Origin: Lumbricus rubellus
Taxonomy: Eukaryota; Annelida; Clitellata; Crassiclitellata; Lumbricidae
Direction of reading: 5' to 3'
Length of the DNA: 64,000 bases
Assembly (NCBI GenBank): GCA_945859605.1
Contig: OX243827.1
Span: forward strand, 28,995,641 to 29,059,640
Positions 1-12,130 of the stretch are shown here, piece after piece. How positions within the stretch are numbered: the first letter of the stretch is position 1; each line of letters opens with the position of its first letter. The position numbers and the translations under genes are program-made. The notes under the pieces are model-generated. The model was not told the origin of the DNA and did not search any database. It saw nothing but the letters and a program-made list of their open reading frames with translations.

Positions 1-1891
1 CGCAACCTCATTGATGTATCGTCACTGTGTTTTATAGGTGAAGACAATTCTGAAATTTGCAAGCGCGTGGTTTGGTTGAGTTTGCAAATGGCGGTAGAAC
101 GTATTGCAAAGTTCACTTTTTGTGGAAAAGATTGCGTTTTTTCGTGGAAAAGAAATCCTATGACACGGTGCTATTAGAATGGAAGGTTTTGGTAAATTTT
201 CACAACAATCGGCGTGATTGCGTGAAGAACTATTGAAAAGTTTCATTTTTATTTATATAGATTACAATAGTTCAGGGTTTTTTAGCGTGCAGTTGTACAC
301 GAAATGTGCAGTTCTAAATGGATTTTTGCAGCTGTAAAAGCACTTCTGTACAGTTAAAACTAGCAAAGAATGGTCATTGACCTCTGATTGGAAGTAATTT
401 ACCATGGAGGATGTGAAAGGAAAGGGGTTGTGCAGTCTGAAAATTCCTTAAAAACAGCCCTGCAATAGTTTATTTATTTATCAAGTTCAGCAACTCAGTT
501 ATGCTGGTAATGGACTATTATGACAACGAGTAGCCTAACTGCTGAAGCCCATATAGCGGCTTAGCGTATAGCCTATTTGTTGCAATTCAATCAGCTTAGG
601 GCCTCTCTATTGCCCAAAACGGTTCTGAATTGCTGACCAAGATACAATTAGCAGAAATTGTTACAAATAGTACACAAACCAAGAAGGAACTATGAAAAAG
701 CCAAAATTGGGTAACCATGTGCTTAGCGCCTCTGATCAGTGTGCACTGCGAGAGGCATTGCATAAATTTATGGATAGAGTACAATGCAATAGAATGAAAA
801 TACAATGTTGGTTTACGTCATAATAATGCTGTTTACTAAGTGCTCAAGGAAACAAAACATTTTGAAATTTGAGTCTGAAATTTGAAACGTAACACTGGAG
901 AGAAGCCATTTAGTTGTAAAAAATAGTATTTGTACAAGTATTAATATTAATTCAAATTCATTATAATAATTATTATTGTGTCATTTATTAAAATAGCAAA
1001 TAATACTATTATAATAATCACATTATCGTTAACTTTATCATGGTATGCCCTATATTAGACCTATAACAGTTCATGTGATGCAAACAGATAGATAGTAGGC
1101 CTAGCCTATAGCTAAAAACTATTACCATTCTGTCAAAATGTTCTATGTGGGGGGAGTAATTTCTGGGGAACTTCCATAGAGGTGCTTAGATTGAGCACTG
1201 TCTTCAATGGCCGGTTTTCTCACGCGGCATAGTGTTTAGTTAACGAAATAATTATGCCCGTGAAGCAAACTTTTTCAGTAAACAAAACAAAACAAATGTA
1301 GGCTTAACTTTATTTTTGGCACGTCTATGCATACGATGATGTCGCGAGATTAAATGCGAGAACTACATATCATAGCCTAGATAATTATATTGGGCTTATG
1401 TACAAGGCGCCAACAAAATAGAGCGACTTATTCCGGTCTGCATTTATTAAATTTTGTAGGCTCACTCGAAAAGTGCGTATCTCGTAGGACTTTAACTGAA
1501 GACTTTGAAGCGGTAACACGTAAAAAGTGTAATAAAAATTGAAATTAAAAAAAATCCGCTTTCCCCCTGTTTTTCACTGGGCGCAAGCTGCGCCCGCCAT
1601 GTATAGGGATAGAAGCCCCTGAGGACTGGACAACAACATGGATGTAGGCTAACTGATTAAAATTGCAAAGTTAGGCTAAGAGGGATCATTGTTCGTTTTG
1701 CAAGACACTGTTTTGTTTCTACGTTTGAATTACGTCAGGCGATGGATTGGCAGAGCTCTCTGTTTTATGCGGAATGCTACTGAGACTGAGAGCTAAGAGT
1801 TCAGATTGGCAATGACCTAATTCCTCACTGTCTTTGATTCTTGCACAGTGGATGATAATTATGTGCAACATGCAGTCCATTGTTTATTTAG
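1..1891. other. Upstream intron of gene A, no coding exon seen
   Basis: No exon or recognisable element was found here. Gene A must continue upstream, because its first visible exon starts in the middle of an Ig domain. I looked for the counterpart of the gene B exon at 30090-30303 (first half of Ig3) and did not see it. The last 200 bases resemble the intron before 31209 in gene B, which supports intron status. Confidence 0.6.
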
Positions 1892-4800
1892 ACCGGAAGA
1901 CCAACTGCAGATTTCCTGGTCAAGGCATTCACCTGCCGGGTCTGAGCTTCCCTTTGGAAGATTTACGCTGAATGATTTCAATACAACACTCACCATCAAT
2001 AATATAACTGCATCTGACGAAGGAATTTACCAATGCCATGCCGGAAGCGGACACGGACTGGGCATTACTGTTATCGTTGAAGGTTTGTCAGGCCTACTTA
2101 GGCTACTTGTATTTATGACATGTATCATGATGCACTTGAATTTAAAAAATAAAGCAGATGGATAATAGTAGGCCTAATAATAATAATATTTGTTTAATGA
2201 AACGCTACTAACGCACTGCGCTTTATATGTAGGCTACAAGTTATGCAACAATCTAATTAACATCAATTTAACTTCTAACAGACCAGACAGCCTGCAATTA
2301 TACACGGCGCTAGTAGCAGCCTACAAAGCATGTCCGCCCAGCGAGGGCTCGAACTCGTTACCTCTCGCTCTCCATGTCAGCGTGTTAACCAGGCCCCCAA
2401 GTTATCTGATTGGTCTTAATGGCAATTATGAGTTCAAAACTAAAGTCTTGTACATGTATATTTATTTTTACGGGCTTTAGAAGGAATGTAGGCTATTTGG
2501 GCATATGAGTAGGCTACGTCTGTCTCCTTCAATGTTGCATTTCAAGAGCAATATCATAGTCAAAGCAATTTGAAATTAGAATTTTTAAGCGATAAATTTG
2601 CGATTACAATGATGCCAATTGATTATATGACTAGAGCGCATCTTGTTGGATGCTTGTCTTCACAAAGGCTACATTTTCAAGCCTTTGAACTGACTAACCA
2701 AATAATTATAATATTTTTATAGCATAGCCTAATATTGAAAAGACGGAATAAATTGGATCTGCCGCGTATATAAAAGCAGTTCTGAGTAGGCTATAGCAGT
2801 TTAATCGATTTGCAGCATTGTAACGGCGGTTTTGTCCGCACACTAATTGTCCATTTTCTACAATCATGACCACTTGATTCATCTTCAGGTTTCGGCTCCC
2901 CATTCTAAATTATTTATAGTAGGTTTGAGGTTTATGCAGCCCAAACCGGTTGCCCGGATATCCGGGCTCGGAGTATGAATATTAATCGTCACTCTCTGAC
3001 CCACTTTGGAGAAGCAGCTGATGCGTTGGGTCCTGGTCTGTGCTGCTTCTGCAATGATCTTTGACTATGTCCAGTTATGAAGAAGATGTAGTTGATAGTA
3101 ATTATATGGGGTGTTATCCACTCACCTCAATGGTAGCCTACCTATGGTATATCGGGCATAACCTTTGAACGGTGTGAGATAGCATCTCATATCGTAGGCT
3201 ACCTCTAAATGTGTGTAAATGAACCCCACATCTAGGCCTATCTATGTTGTCAAATTTTTATTCCATACGAATACAAATTGAGATTTAAAAATACTTAAGG
3301 AGGTGGATACCGCCCCTAGGTAGGCCGAGGTTAAGACCGTTCTTTTAAAGGGCTTGTTCGCACTAGGAGTGCCTCTAGTTGTAGCCTAGGTTATACAGAA
3401 CTGTGACAGATGCTTTTTAAATCCACTAGTTATAGAATCGACCGAAACAACGGACTAATCATATGATAGGTCTTTACGTTGTGCTTCCGGTATTTTTTCA
3501 GTTTTGCTTTCATCTTTGTAGAAATCAGTTTTCACTATTACAATGCAGATGTCAACATGCAGGAAACCGAAACAACGTTGAAACATTGCTTTGTTGACTC
3601 TTTGTGTTTCAGCGGCGCCTACATTTTCCTATGTAAATGATGTCCCACATGATGTCAACGTGAGCGAAGGCGAATCGATTATTTTCAACTGCCACGCTAC
3701 AGCAAAACCATCGGCTAAGATTGTCTGGCTTCAAAATGGCAAAGTATTAGATCGTAAGTGACGATGCGATATCGTCCTTTTCTTGTACGTGTTTGGGTCA
3801 TATGCCGTAGGCCTTAACACGAAATCTGTAATCATGTAGAGCAGGGGTGTCAAAGAGCTGGCCCGCGGGCCATTTCTGGCCCGCCGACAATTTTTTTCTG
3901 GCCCGCGGAGCCTTCCTTAAAGATTAAAAAATTATTTAAAATGTTGTCAAAATTTTAACAAGAAGCGAAAATGGACATTGAATCAAGATCTTTTCTCAAT
4001 ATTTGGACTTTCTGGGAATTGGCTGACCAAACTCAGAGCTCCCTCTCGGATCACAACCCAATTTTGCTCAGAAGTTTCGACACCCTGGCCCGCCACTTGT
4101 TAGAAGATGTTCAAACTGGCCCGCCACTTGTTAGAACATGTTCACACTGGCCCGCCACTAAAAAAGGTTTGACACCTCTGATGTAGAGCTATCTAGTTAT
4201 GCATAGGCCTACATGTAGGCTAAGGTATTCGTGTATGAATGTGCATAATAACATGTAGGCTCTATAATATTAAGCATGCATTCTCCCACTTTTGTCAGCA
4301 TGACCGCCCGAACTTCTGGCCACTTGATCCCCATTGGAAAATTGAAATTTATGCCTATTCGTAAATCGTTACCACATTCTGGGTTTTCTTCTTACTCAAG
4401 CACTAATGATGCTTAGGATTCACAAAGTGAAGCTAAGGAATGTTAAGTTTAGAAACATTTTTTGAGAATGCAAATGTTCTTAACTTACACACATGGCCAA
4501 TCTTAGATATTTCTGCAGAAGAGTGGCAAACACGTTGGTCACGGCGAATGAAAAATTCGCTAGAACTTTCGCCGTGACCAATGTGTTTCTCCCCCCCTGC
4601 AGAAATATCTACAGTCGCCTATGTGTGTACTAAGTGCCTTGATAGGCCTATGTTTAACAAATTATTGAACTTTTCGAACAGAATATGGTTTTATTTAATA
4701 AAGCCAAAATCGGTTTTAAAAAAGTCCTCCACTTTATAAGAGAAGTGAATAAAATTGTTATATTATAACATTAGGCTACTTCCGTAATGCCCGCTACCAA

Positions 4801-5378
4801 GCGGTCCGACATTCTGGCCTTGTTTCTGACGGTCTGCAGCTGTCTCAACCTTGGATCTGGGTCCGTTATGGAGTCTATCGTCAGATCTCTACATGTATTT
4901 CGATTAGTGTCTACTGTGTTTGAATATCCTTGGTTAAGCTGGTTTTGTGGCTATCCTTTGGGAGCAGTTGATTCTTTTAATCACCATCAGTTTATGTATT
5001 CTGTAGGTGATAAAAAAATTCAGAGTCAGATATTTGCAATAAGTCTGAAATAAAAGTATTAATTTAAATGAAGAAGTAACAATAATAGCACTATGCTATT
5101 TTGCTTATCGCCAACTTTAATAGCGGAAACGTTTTAAACTGGCATTAATTATTTTTAACGTGTTATGTGCTCTGTTTAAGCTACGAATCCTCCAAATAGA
5201 TTTACGTTCAGCAGCGACCTGAAAAGTCTGATGATCAACAAAGTTTGTCAAGACTGCGTCGACCGGGACGAACAAACGGATCTGATGGTTATTCAATGCA
5301 ATGCAAGCAACGTTCATGGTTACGCTTTTGCTCAAGGATACATCAATGTGTATAGAAACAATACGTGGCAGAAACACA
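1892..5378 (+). CDS. Gene A exons for Ig3 (second half) and Ig4
   Basis: Three exons. 1892-2082 starts after TTTATTTAG in phase 2 and carries the Ig core Trp (ISWSR), the F-strand motif DEGIYQC and a G strand, so it completes Ig3. 3613-3753 encodes the first half of Ig4, with a Cys in FNCHA and a Trp in IVWLQ. 5181-5378 encodes the second half, with the Cys in [12 protein letters not shown]. The CNA(S/T)N..GY pattern followed by a G strand is typical of Ig4 in the L1CAM/neuroglian family. Ig4 has an unusual extra Cys pair (VCQDC) before its F-strand Cys and lacks the common D.G.Y.C motif. All three exons begin or end at phase 1 or 2 boundaries conserved in gene B. Confidence 0.85.
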
Positions 5379-8300
5379 GTAAGTAAGAAGTTTAATAGGG
5401 CCTACTAAGTACCGTACCTCATTTAGGCCCTATAAGTTATTAGATCACGCTAGCTAATAGCTATTATTGCGCATACAAACAATGAACTGCAGTATGACAG
5501 TAGTTTAATACTAAGTGCCATATTTATAAGTTAGTAGCTCACGTTAGGTTTTTTTTCTGATCAAACTATTTAATTATTATTTGGTTAAAACTCTTTCAAC
5601 GCATTTCAATCACTAAACTGGTAATCTTAACTATGTGGCGGCGTTGCCCAGGAAATTTTGTCTTTACGCATATCCCACCCGTCCTTCACCCCGCCCCTCG
5701 CGGCCTCGCCTAGCCTAACATCTGCTCCACCCTTCCTCCGTTCCCTTTCCAACCCTCATTTCTTTGGGGAACCCAGCAGTTTTAGTTTTTTCACCCCGTT
5801 TCAAGCCCCCACCCACCTCCACTCCCTCCCGCCCCAACTCTCGCCCGATCCCTTGCAGCCCGCCAGACACCCGCCCACCCTTGCAATGTCCGACCTCTCT
5901 GCAATTGCCGGTGACAAGAAAAGAATTATCCCCCCTGAAAGCTATCCGGGGGGATGAATTAATCTATCCCCCAGGATGGAATTAACCGGTCTAGACTATC
6001 CGGGGGGATAAACCATTCTATCCCATTTTTTGAAAAATGTGTATAATTAAAAACTTTATACTCTAATCAATATTCAAAGTGACTCTAATTGTTTTAAGTG
6101 ACCTAAGCAATGCTCAGAGAAAGACAACTCGAATTGATTTAGTGTCTTTGAGTGTTTTTAAGTGTTTTAAATGTTTTAAGTGCTATAAAACCAAAGCAAA
6201 AAAAATTATATAGTAGGAATAAACATACCTGTTAGTGTCATTGTTCAAAACAAAGCAGATGAAAATTAATTTGCAAAAAGTTGCACGCGGAAGTGTTTTT
6301 TTTCGACTTTTCCTTATTTGGGGGATACTATTAATACGGGGATACTCTATTTCGTGACACAGGCGGTGCAGCTCTGGAAATTATAGATCGAGGTTCGAAA
6401 CTTCATTAGTTGCTCATACTTGGCACTAACTTGACTTCTACTTGATGTGTGATGAATGACTTGAACAACCAGATTAAGCTAATTCTGCAATAATTCTTCT
6501 CTGTTGTAATATTATTAGGCCTAATGGCCGTGTTTTTCGTTCAGACGAGGTCTGCGATAATGAAATTGATAAAGACAATATTCGCTGGCTTCGTACCCCG
6601 GTTGGAAAAGAAACTTTTAGACGATGTCCAAGAAACAAGACAGGTGGGCAATGAAAACGACTTAGACTTTTTAATGATCTGTTACCATCCGTTAACTTTA
6701 CAGTTGTTATTCTAGGTGTCATTACAAGCTTACATATCGCTTCGCTGCATATTTTTGATAAAAAAAGTTCAAATACCGGACTGCCAATTAGTTATTCCAC
6801 CCATCCTTGGACCTCGGGTTCGGACATAACTTTTAAATGGTATGAGAATGATATCAACACAATGTTTACCTAAAAATGTGCGCATATTAACCCCTACCTC
6901 TAAATTAACAGCTATGCTACCTAAAATGTCATTTGTTTTATTCATATGGGAAACGTTTATGCCGTATCAAGTAATATCGTCGCAGACAGTCACTGTCGCA
7001 ATTTCACTGCATCTGACTTGGATCAATGTAGGCTTAACCACGAGAAATTGATGGTCTAATTTAACCTATTCGTCTAGCTAGTGTTTGGTAATCATGTGGC
7101 AGACTAAGTCTAACTAATTATATTTGCAAAATTGAACGATGTCACATCAAACGTATAAAACCATTTTGACTGTTTTAGGATTGTGCTCAAGAAAGTGTTT
7201 AGTAAATGGCATCGTTAAGAAAGCCCATTGGTCTGAGCCGAACTACAATGGTTGTTTTGACAAGGAATTCAACGAATTACTAGAAAAGGTAAGAAATATA
7301 TATAAGCACTCGTTGCTTGCCCGTTCAAAGTATCGTAAAGGAATTTGAAAACCAATCATCAGTTAAAGTCTGTTCAAACAACCATTCCCAGATTATACGA
7401 ATATATATCCAAGGCCGGACAGCAGACTGACGCTCAATAGCTGTAGGAAATTGCGCAGCTGGCGATGTTGTTCTCCATTATTGGGTTCAGATCTGAATGA
7501 GAGTTTGGGATGTCATCCTGCTACATATTTCACGTTCGATTCACTTTGTTTTGACCTAGGCTATGTCCAGTTGCTTCACTCCACACCTTGATAGTTGATA
7601 CCTTAACGCAGCTGGCAGTAGGCCTAAAAATAGTTGATAGTCACAAATGCACCCAGTGGCGTAGCCAGGAATTTTTGATGGGTGGGTGGGTTATGGCCGG
7701 ATGCTTGTTTTTTTTATATAATTGGACAAATATCCTTTGAAAACGTCTTCCTAAGCCAAAGGAGTTTTAACCCACAAACCCCCTTGTCTACGCCACTGAA
7801 TACACCTATGCATATTACTTGCAATTCAACTTTAAATAGTAATTTTTACCTAAAAGAACTGTTGATAATAACAGAGTAATTCTATGCCTAAGGTGACAGG
7901 AGATGCTTTGAAAAACCAGACGTCAATTGCTGAAGTCACGACACAATTGTCAGCCATAACCAACAGGAGCGATGGTCTGAGCCCAGGAAATCTAAACGTA
8001 TCGATCGAGATCATAAACCAATTGGCTGTTCTAGTAAACGACAGAAACATCACCGTAAACGAAAAGGATATCAAGGTACGACTTGCAAATGTTAGCTTGC
8101 AATTATTGATTAGATTGCACTCTCAAATTGTCTCAAAATGTGCTTGCTTAGATCAGATGGCTCATAGGTGCAGCGCTTTTGTGATTAAAAGCAGAAAGTT
8201 TTGCCTAATCATGCTCTAAGTTTGAAATTAAACAAATATCACTGGTATTATTCACATACATGCACACATGTAGGCTATGTATGCAGCGTGCATGTTAACA

Positions 8301-11300
8301 TGCATACATTGTTACATTCATAAGCCTGCATACAAACATATTACTTGATCTTTCATGATTACAATCATCTTTTGTAACGCGCTGGCTTATGTAAATAAGA
8401 CAGTCATGCATCCAAGATGCATCGACCTGCCATCGACCTGCACAAACTGATTATTATTGTGCACAATTAAATGCAAAGCGGTGAATAATTTTTGCTGCTG
8501 CTTAACATGCATTGCAGTCAATCGTTCAAGCGGCCAGCAACGTTCTACAGCGGAACAACTCTAAAGCATGGAAAGAACTCATAAAGGTGATTCGAAGCGA
8601 TCTTATGAAGAAACACATATTTTGTGACTAAACTGGATTTTGTCGATTTTAACATTATTAATTCTACTCATCGGTAGGCTTATTGCTAAACGACTGGAAT
8701 ACTGTCTAAAAGTTCTGTCGAACGGGCCTTTACAAAGCTCCTAAGTAGGCCGATTACAATACACTAACATTTCGTTCATTTCTTTCATGCTTATGAAGCA
8801 ATCCAGAGTTTATTAATTAGCGGATTTTTTCTATTTGTGTAACTATAGGTGAACACCACTATTGCAACGGGTATTTTGTTCTCAGTTGACGTTTACGGAC
8901 AAATTTTATCTACACTGAACATACCAGGACACAAGACTGAGTATACTGACCATTTGGGTAAGTAGTAACTGTAATTATAGTTCCCCTAAAACAAAACAAA
9001 ACTCAAATACGTATACCAAGAGGTGAGATTCATAGTAATTAATAGCAGCCTCAAGTATAATATTAAGAACCCTAAAAACTGCACTGGGTTCAATCTGTAT
9101 ACTCAATTCAGTTTTAGAAGCATGGTCGCATGAAAAGTCAACTCTTCCTCTTGAAATCAAATTTCCGAGAAGCTCAGCCTGGGGTGAAAACAGCGGAGAC
9201 GGAATATCAATATCAATGAAAACTCTGAGTAAGTAACAAACAACTTGGTGAACTTTTTAAGATAGCCTATAGCCTAAGCTAACTGAACTACAACACTATA
9301 AATTATGCATTATATAGGCCTACTGTAGTCTCGAGATTTAAGCAACGCCCATTGATATCTGTGTTACTCGTAGTTCAGTTTTAATGCAAATGCAATTGGT
9401 AATGTAGCATGCCTGATGGACTGTTCTTATTATTTAGGGTTCACTCTGTAAGATTGACTTTGCAGGTATTTCATCAGAAAGTCAGCTGAATTTGAACATG
9501 TGGGGCGTGTGCTATCAAACCATCCATGACTATCTTCCAGGAAAAAAGTAAGCAGCTTTTCAGCCTTGTAATTACATGTACACTGTGTCCACGATAAAGT
9601 AGATCACACAATAAAGTGTCATAACTCGGTCAAAACTTGTAGGATTTGTCTGAAATTGTAAACACAGCAACAGTGATCATATCTACACGAGATCCTAAAA
9701 CCGATTAGAAATATTCGCGTGTTTGTAAAATTTATGTTTGTTTAAAATGCAGCACCGAAAAATTGAACTTTCCAACATGGAAAACCTGAAAGGAAGTGAA
9801 ATTCAGCTAAATAGGGTGTTCCAAATGTCCACCTTGTTCACGGACACACGACCGTAGACGCTACTGTTTGATGGTCCTGTCGATGATCACCTGGTTAAAC
9901 AACTTCCAATCTTCAAACAGACGCGCCCTACGCCCTACGGTTATCGATGTCATGAGTACGCGTGAACGAAAATCACGCTCCTCCACCACATGTACTCCGG
10001 ATCAAGATCTGGCCTGCTGGACGGCCACAGCTGCGGGATATGAAGCCGAGTGTCTTCCGGGACAGCTACTACACCACTACGTCTACGGTCGTGTGCTCGT
10101 GAACAAAAATGACATTTTTAGCACTAATTATAACTGAATTTTGCTTCCTTTCAGCTTTTTGCATGTTGGAAAGTTGCATTTTTCGGTGCTGCATCTCAAA
10201 CGCTCATAAATTTTGCAAACTCACGGGTATTTCAAATCGCCTTTAGTATCTCGTGCAGATATGGCCACTGTTGTTTTGTGTAAAATTTCAGACACATCCT
10301 ACAAGTTTTGACCGAGTTATGACACTTTATTGTGTGATCTACTTTATCGTGGACACAGTGTATAATGCAACCATATCTACGTAGGCCTATCTATTGCATT
10401 GGAATGGAAAAATTCTAAACAACGTAGGAAACATCTGTTAAGTCTTAAACCATGACTATCAACACTGATATGATGAGCAATTTTGTTGAATTACAACCTA
10501 AAAATATATCATTGCAGTGTGGAAATAAACAAAAATTTTATCATGGGAGGGAACATCCCCTCCCCAAACCCCTACCCTGCTTGGCGCTTAGGTCTCCCGT
10601 TCGCCCCCCACAAACACAGGGCCAAGTCTCCGCCTATGCATACACGGGCAATTGATAGATTTAATTTTCTAATCGTTGAAAATTAGCCGCCTTTCCCAAC
10701 TCCGAACGGAAGCTAAAATTCAATACCGGGTAGTACAGTACTTAATATGTGTTCAATTCTTTAAAACGACATTGCGGTTATGTCCAGAGCATAAATGGCC
10801 GACTCTGCTCAAAACACATCCCCTCAAAAGATATAAGCTTACTCTATGAACTTTATGAGCCATGACCAAAAAGTTCTGCGTTTCGTCTGCTATGAGTGTT
10901 TGAGATTTTAACAAATCTACCAAATATCCGATTGTGATATCGGTTAACTGCTAACATTGTTCATTACGTTACATCTAATTTCTTATACAGAGACGGTGAT
11001 GATGTTATCAACTCAAGAATCCTATCGTTTTCTGTGGGCGGACTTAAGACCAACCAGATACTCAAGCCACCAGTTACTATAACGTTACGACATAACCAGG
11101 TGCAGTTTTTGCCAACCAAAGACATTCTTGTGTGAAAGAGACTTTCGATGAGTATCTTTAGGCTCCTAGTTATATTTTGTGTGCTCTTCTTTTATTAGCC
11201 TATACAATTTAGCAGATTTAGTGGATTTAATTAAATCTCGGTGGTTCTTGGTGCAACATATTGATCTGCATAGACATATTTTGCACTTTTTTCTTTCACT

Positions 11301-12086
11301 CGTCCTTTCAACTTGTCAGTGTCAAAAGTTTATGATTAGCCTTTCACGAACTTAAGCAACTGGAAGATCCTCAGCTAAAATTAATGTCTTCAGAATAGTC
11401 ATGGGTACAATGATTACTTTGATTCACAGTTTTGTCTTTAGCCTACACAGATAATGAAAAAAGCCGCAGTGCACCTTTTTTAAAATGAAGTCCAAATTGG
11501 CTAAATGCGTTCTTCATCATAATACTCATTGCTTAAGTGAACATGTTTCTAAATAGGACTACTTACATTGGCTTTGTAGAGAAAACGCAAGAGCTTCCAA
11601 ACATCGTGCGTCTTCTGGAACTTCGAGAGGTTGGCATTCTAATCTTACGCTACGCTTGCAACAAACAATAATGAATAAAAGTTTATGAGGCTAACGTTGG
11701 TAATCCATAGCTATCCGCAATAAAGTTGCCAATTGTCTATACATTGTGTAACTGCGGTGTTGTATTTTTAAGAAATGATATTTGAATTTGTTTGTACGAT
11801 GTAGCAGTGTCCGCCTAGATGTTGACCGGAACCCGGTTTCTCCGCTAAGGCGCTAAGCTAATGCTAATTAGGAGCTTATTTTGCTGGATGTTGCAGAGGC
11901 GAATGGGATTCCTCTGGATGTTCGGTGGATTCAACGAATTCAACGCACACGATCTGCAGTTGTGATCATCTGACTAACTTTGCCGTTTTGATGAGCACAG
12001 AGCCTTCAGTGAGTACGCTTGCCTAATGTGTAAACGTTCTCTCTTAACTGGGAAGGCTTAAAGTGTGACAGGACGGTCATGAACGG

Positions 12087-12130
<44 letters not shown>

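Noticed and set aside
5658..5957. 99-codon Pro/Ser-rich frame
   Set aside because: Low-complexity C-rich DNA without exon signals or counterpart in gene B.
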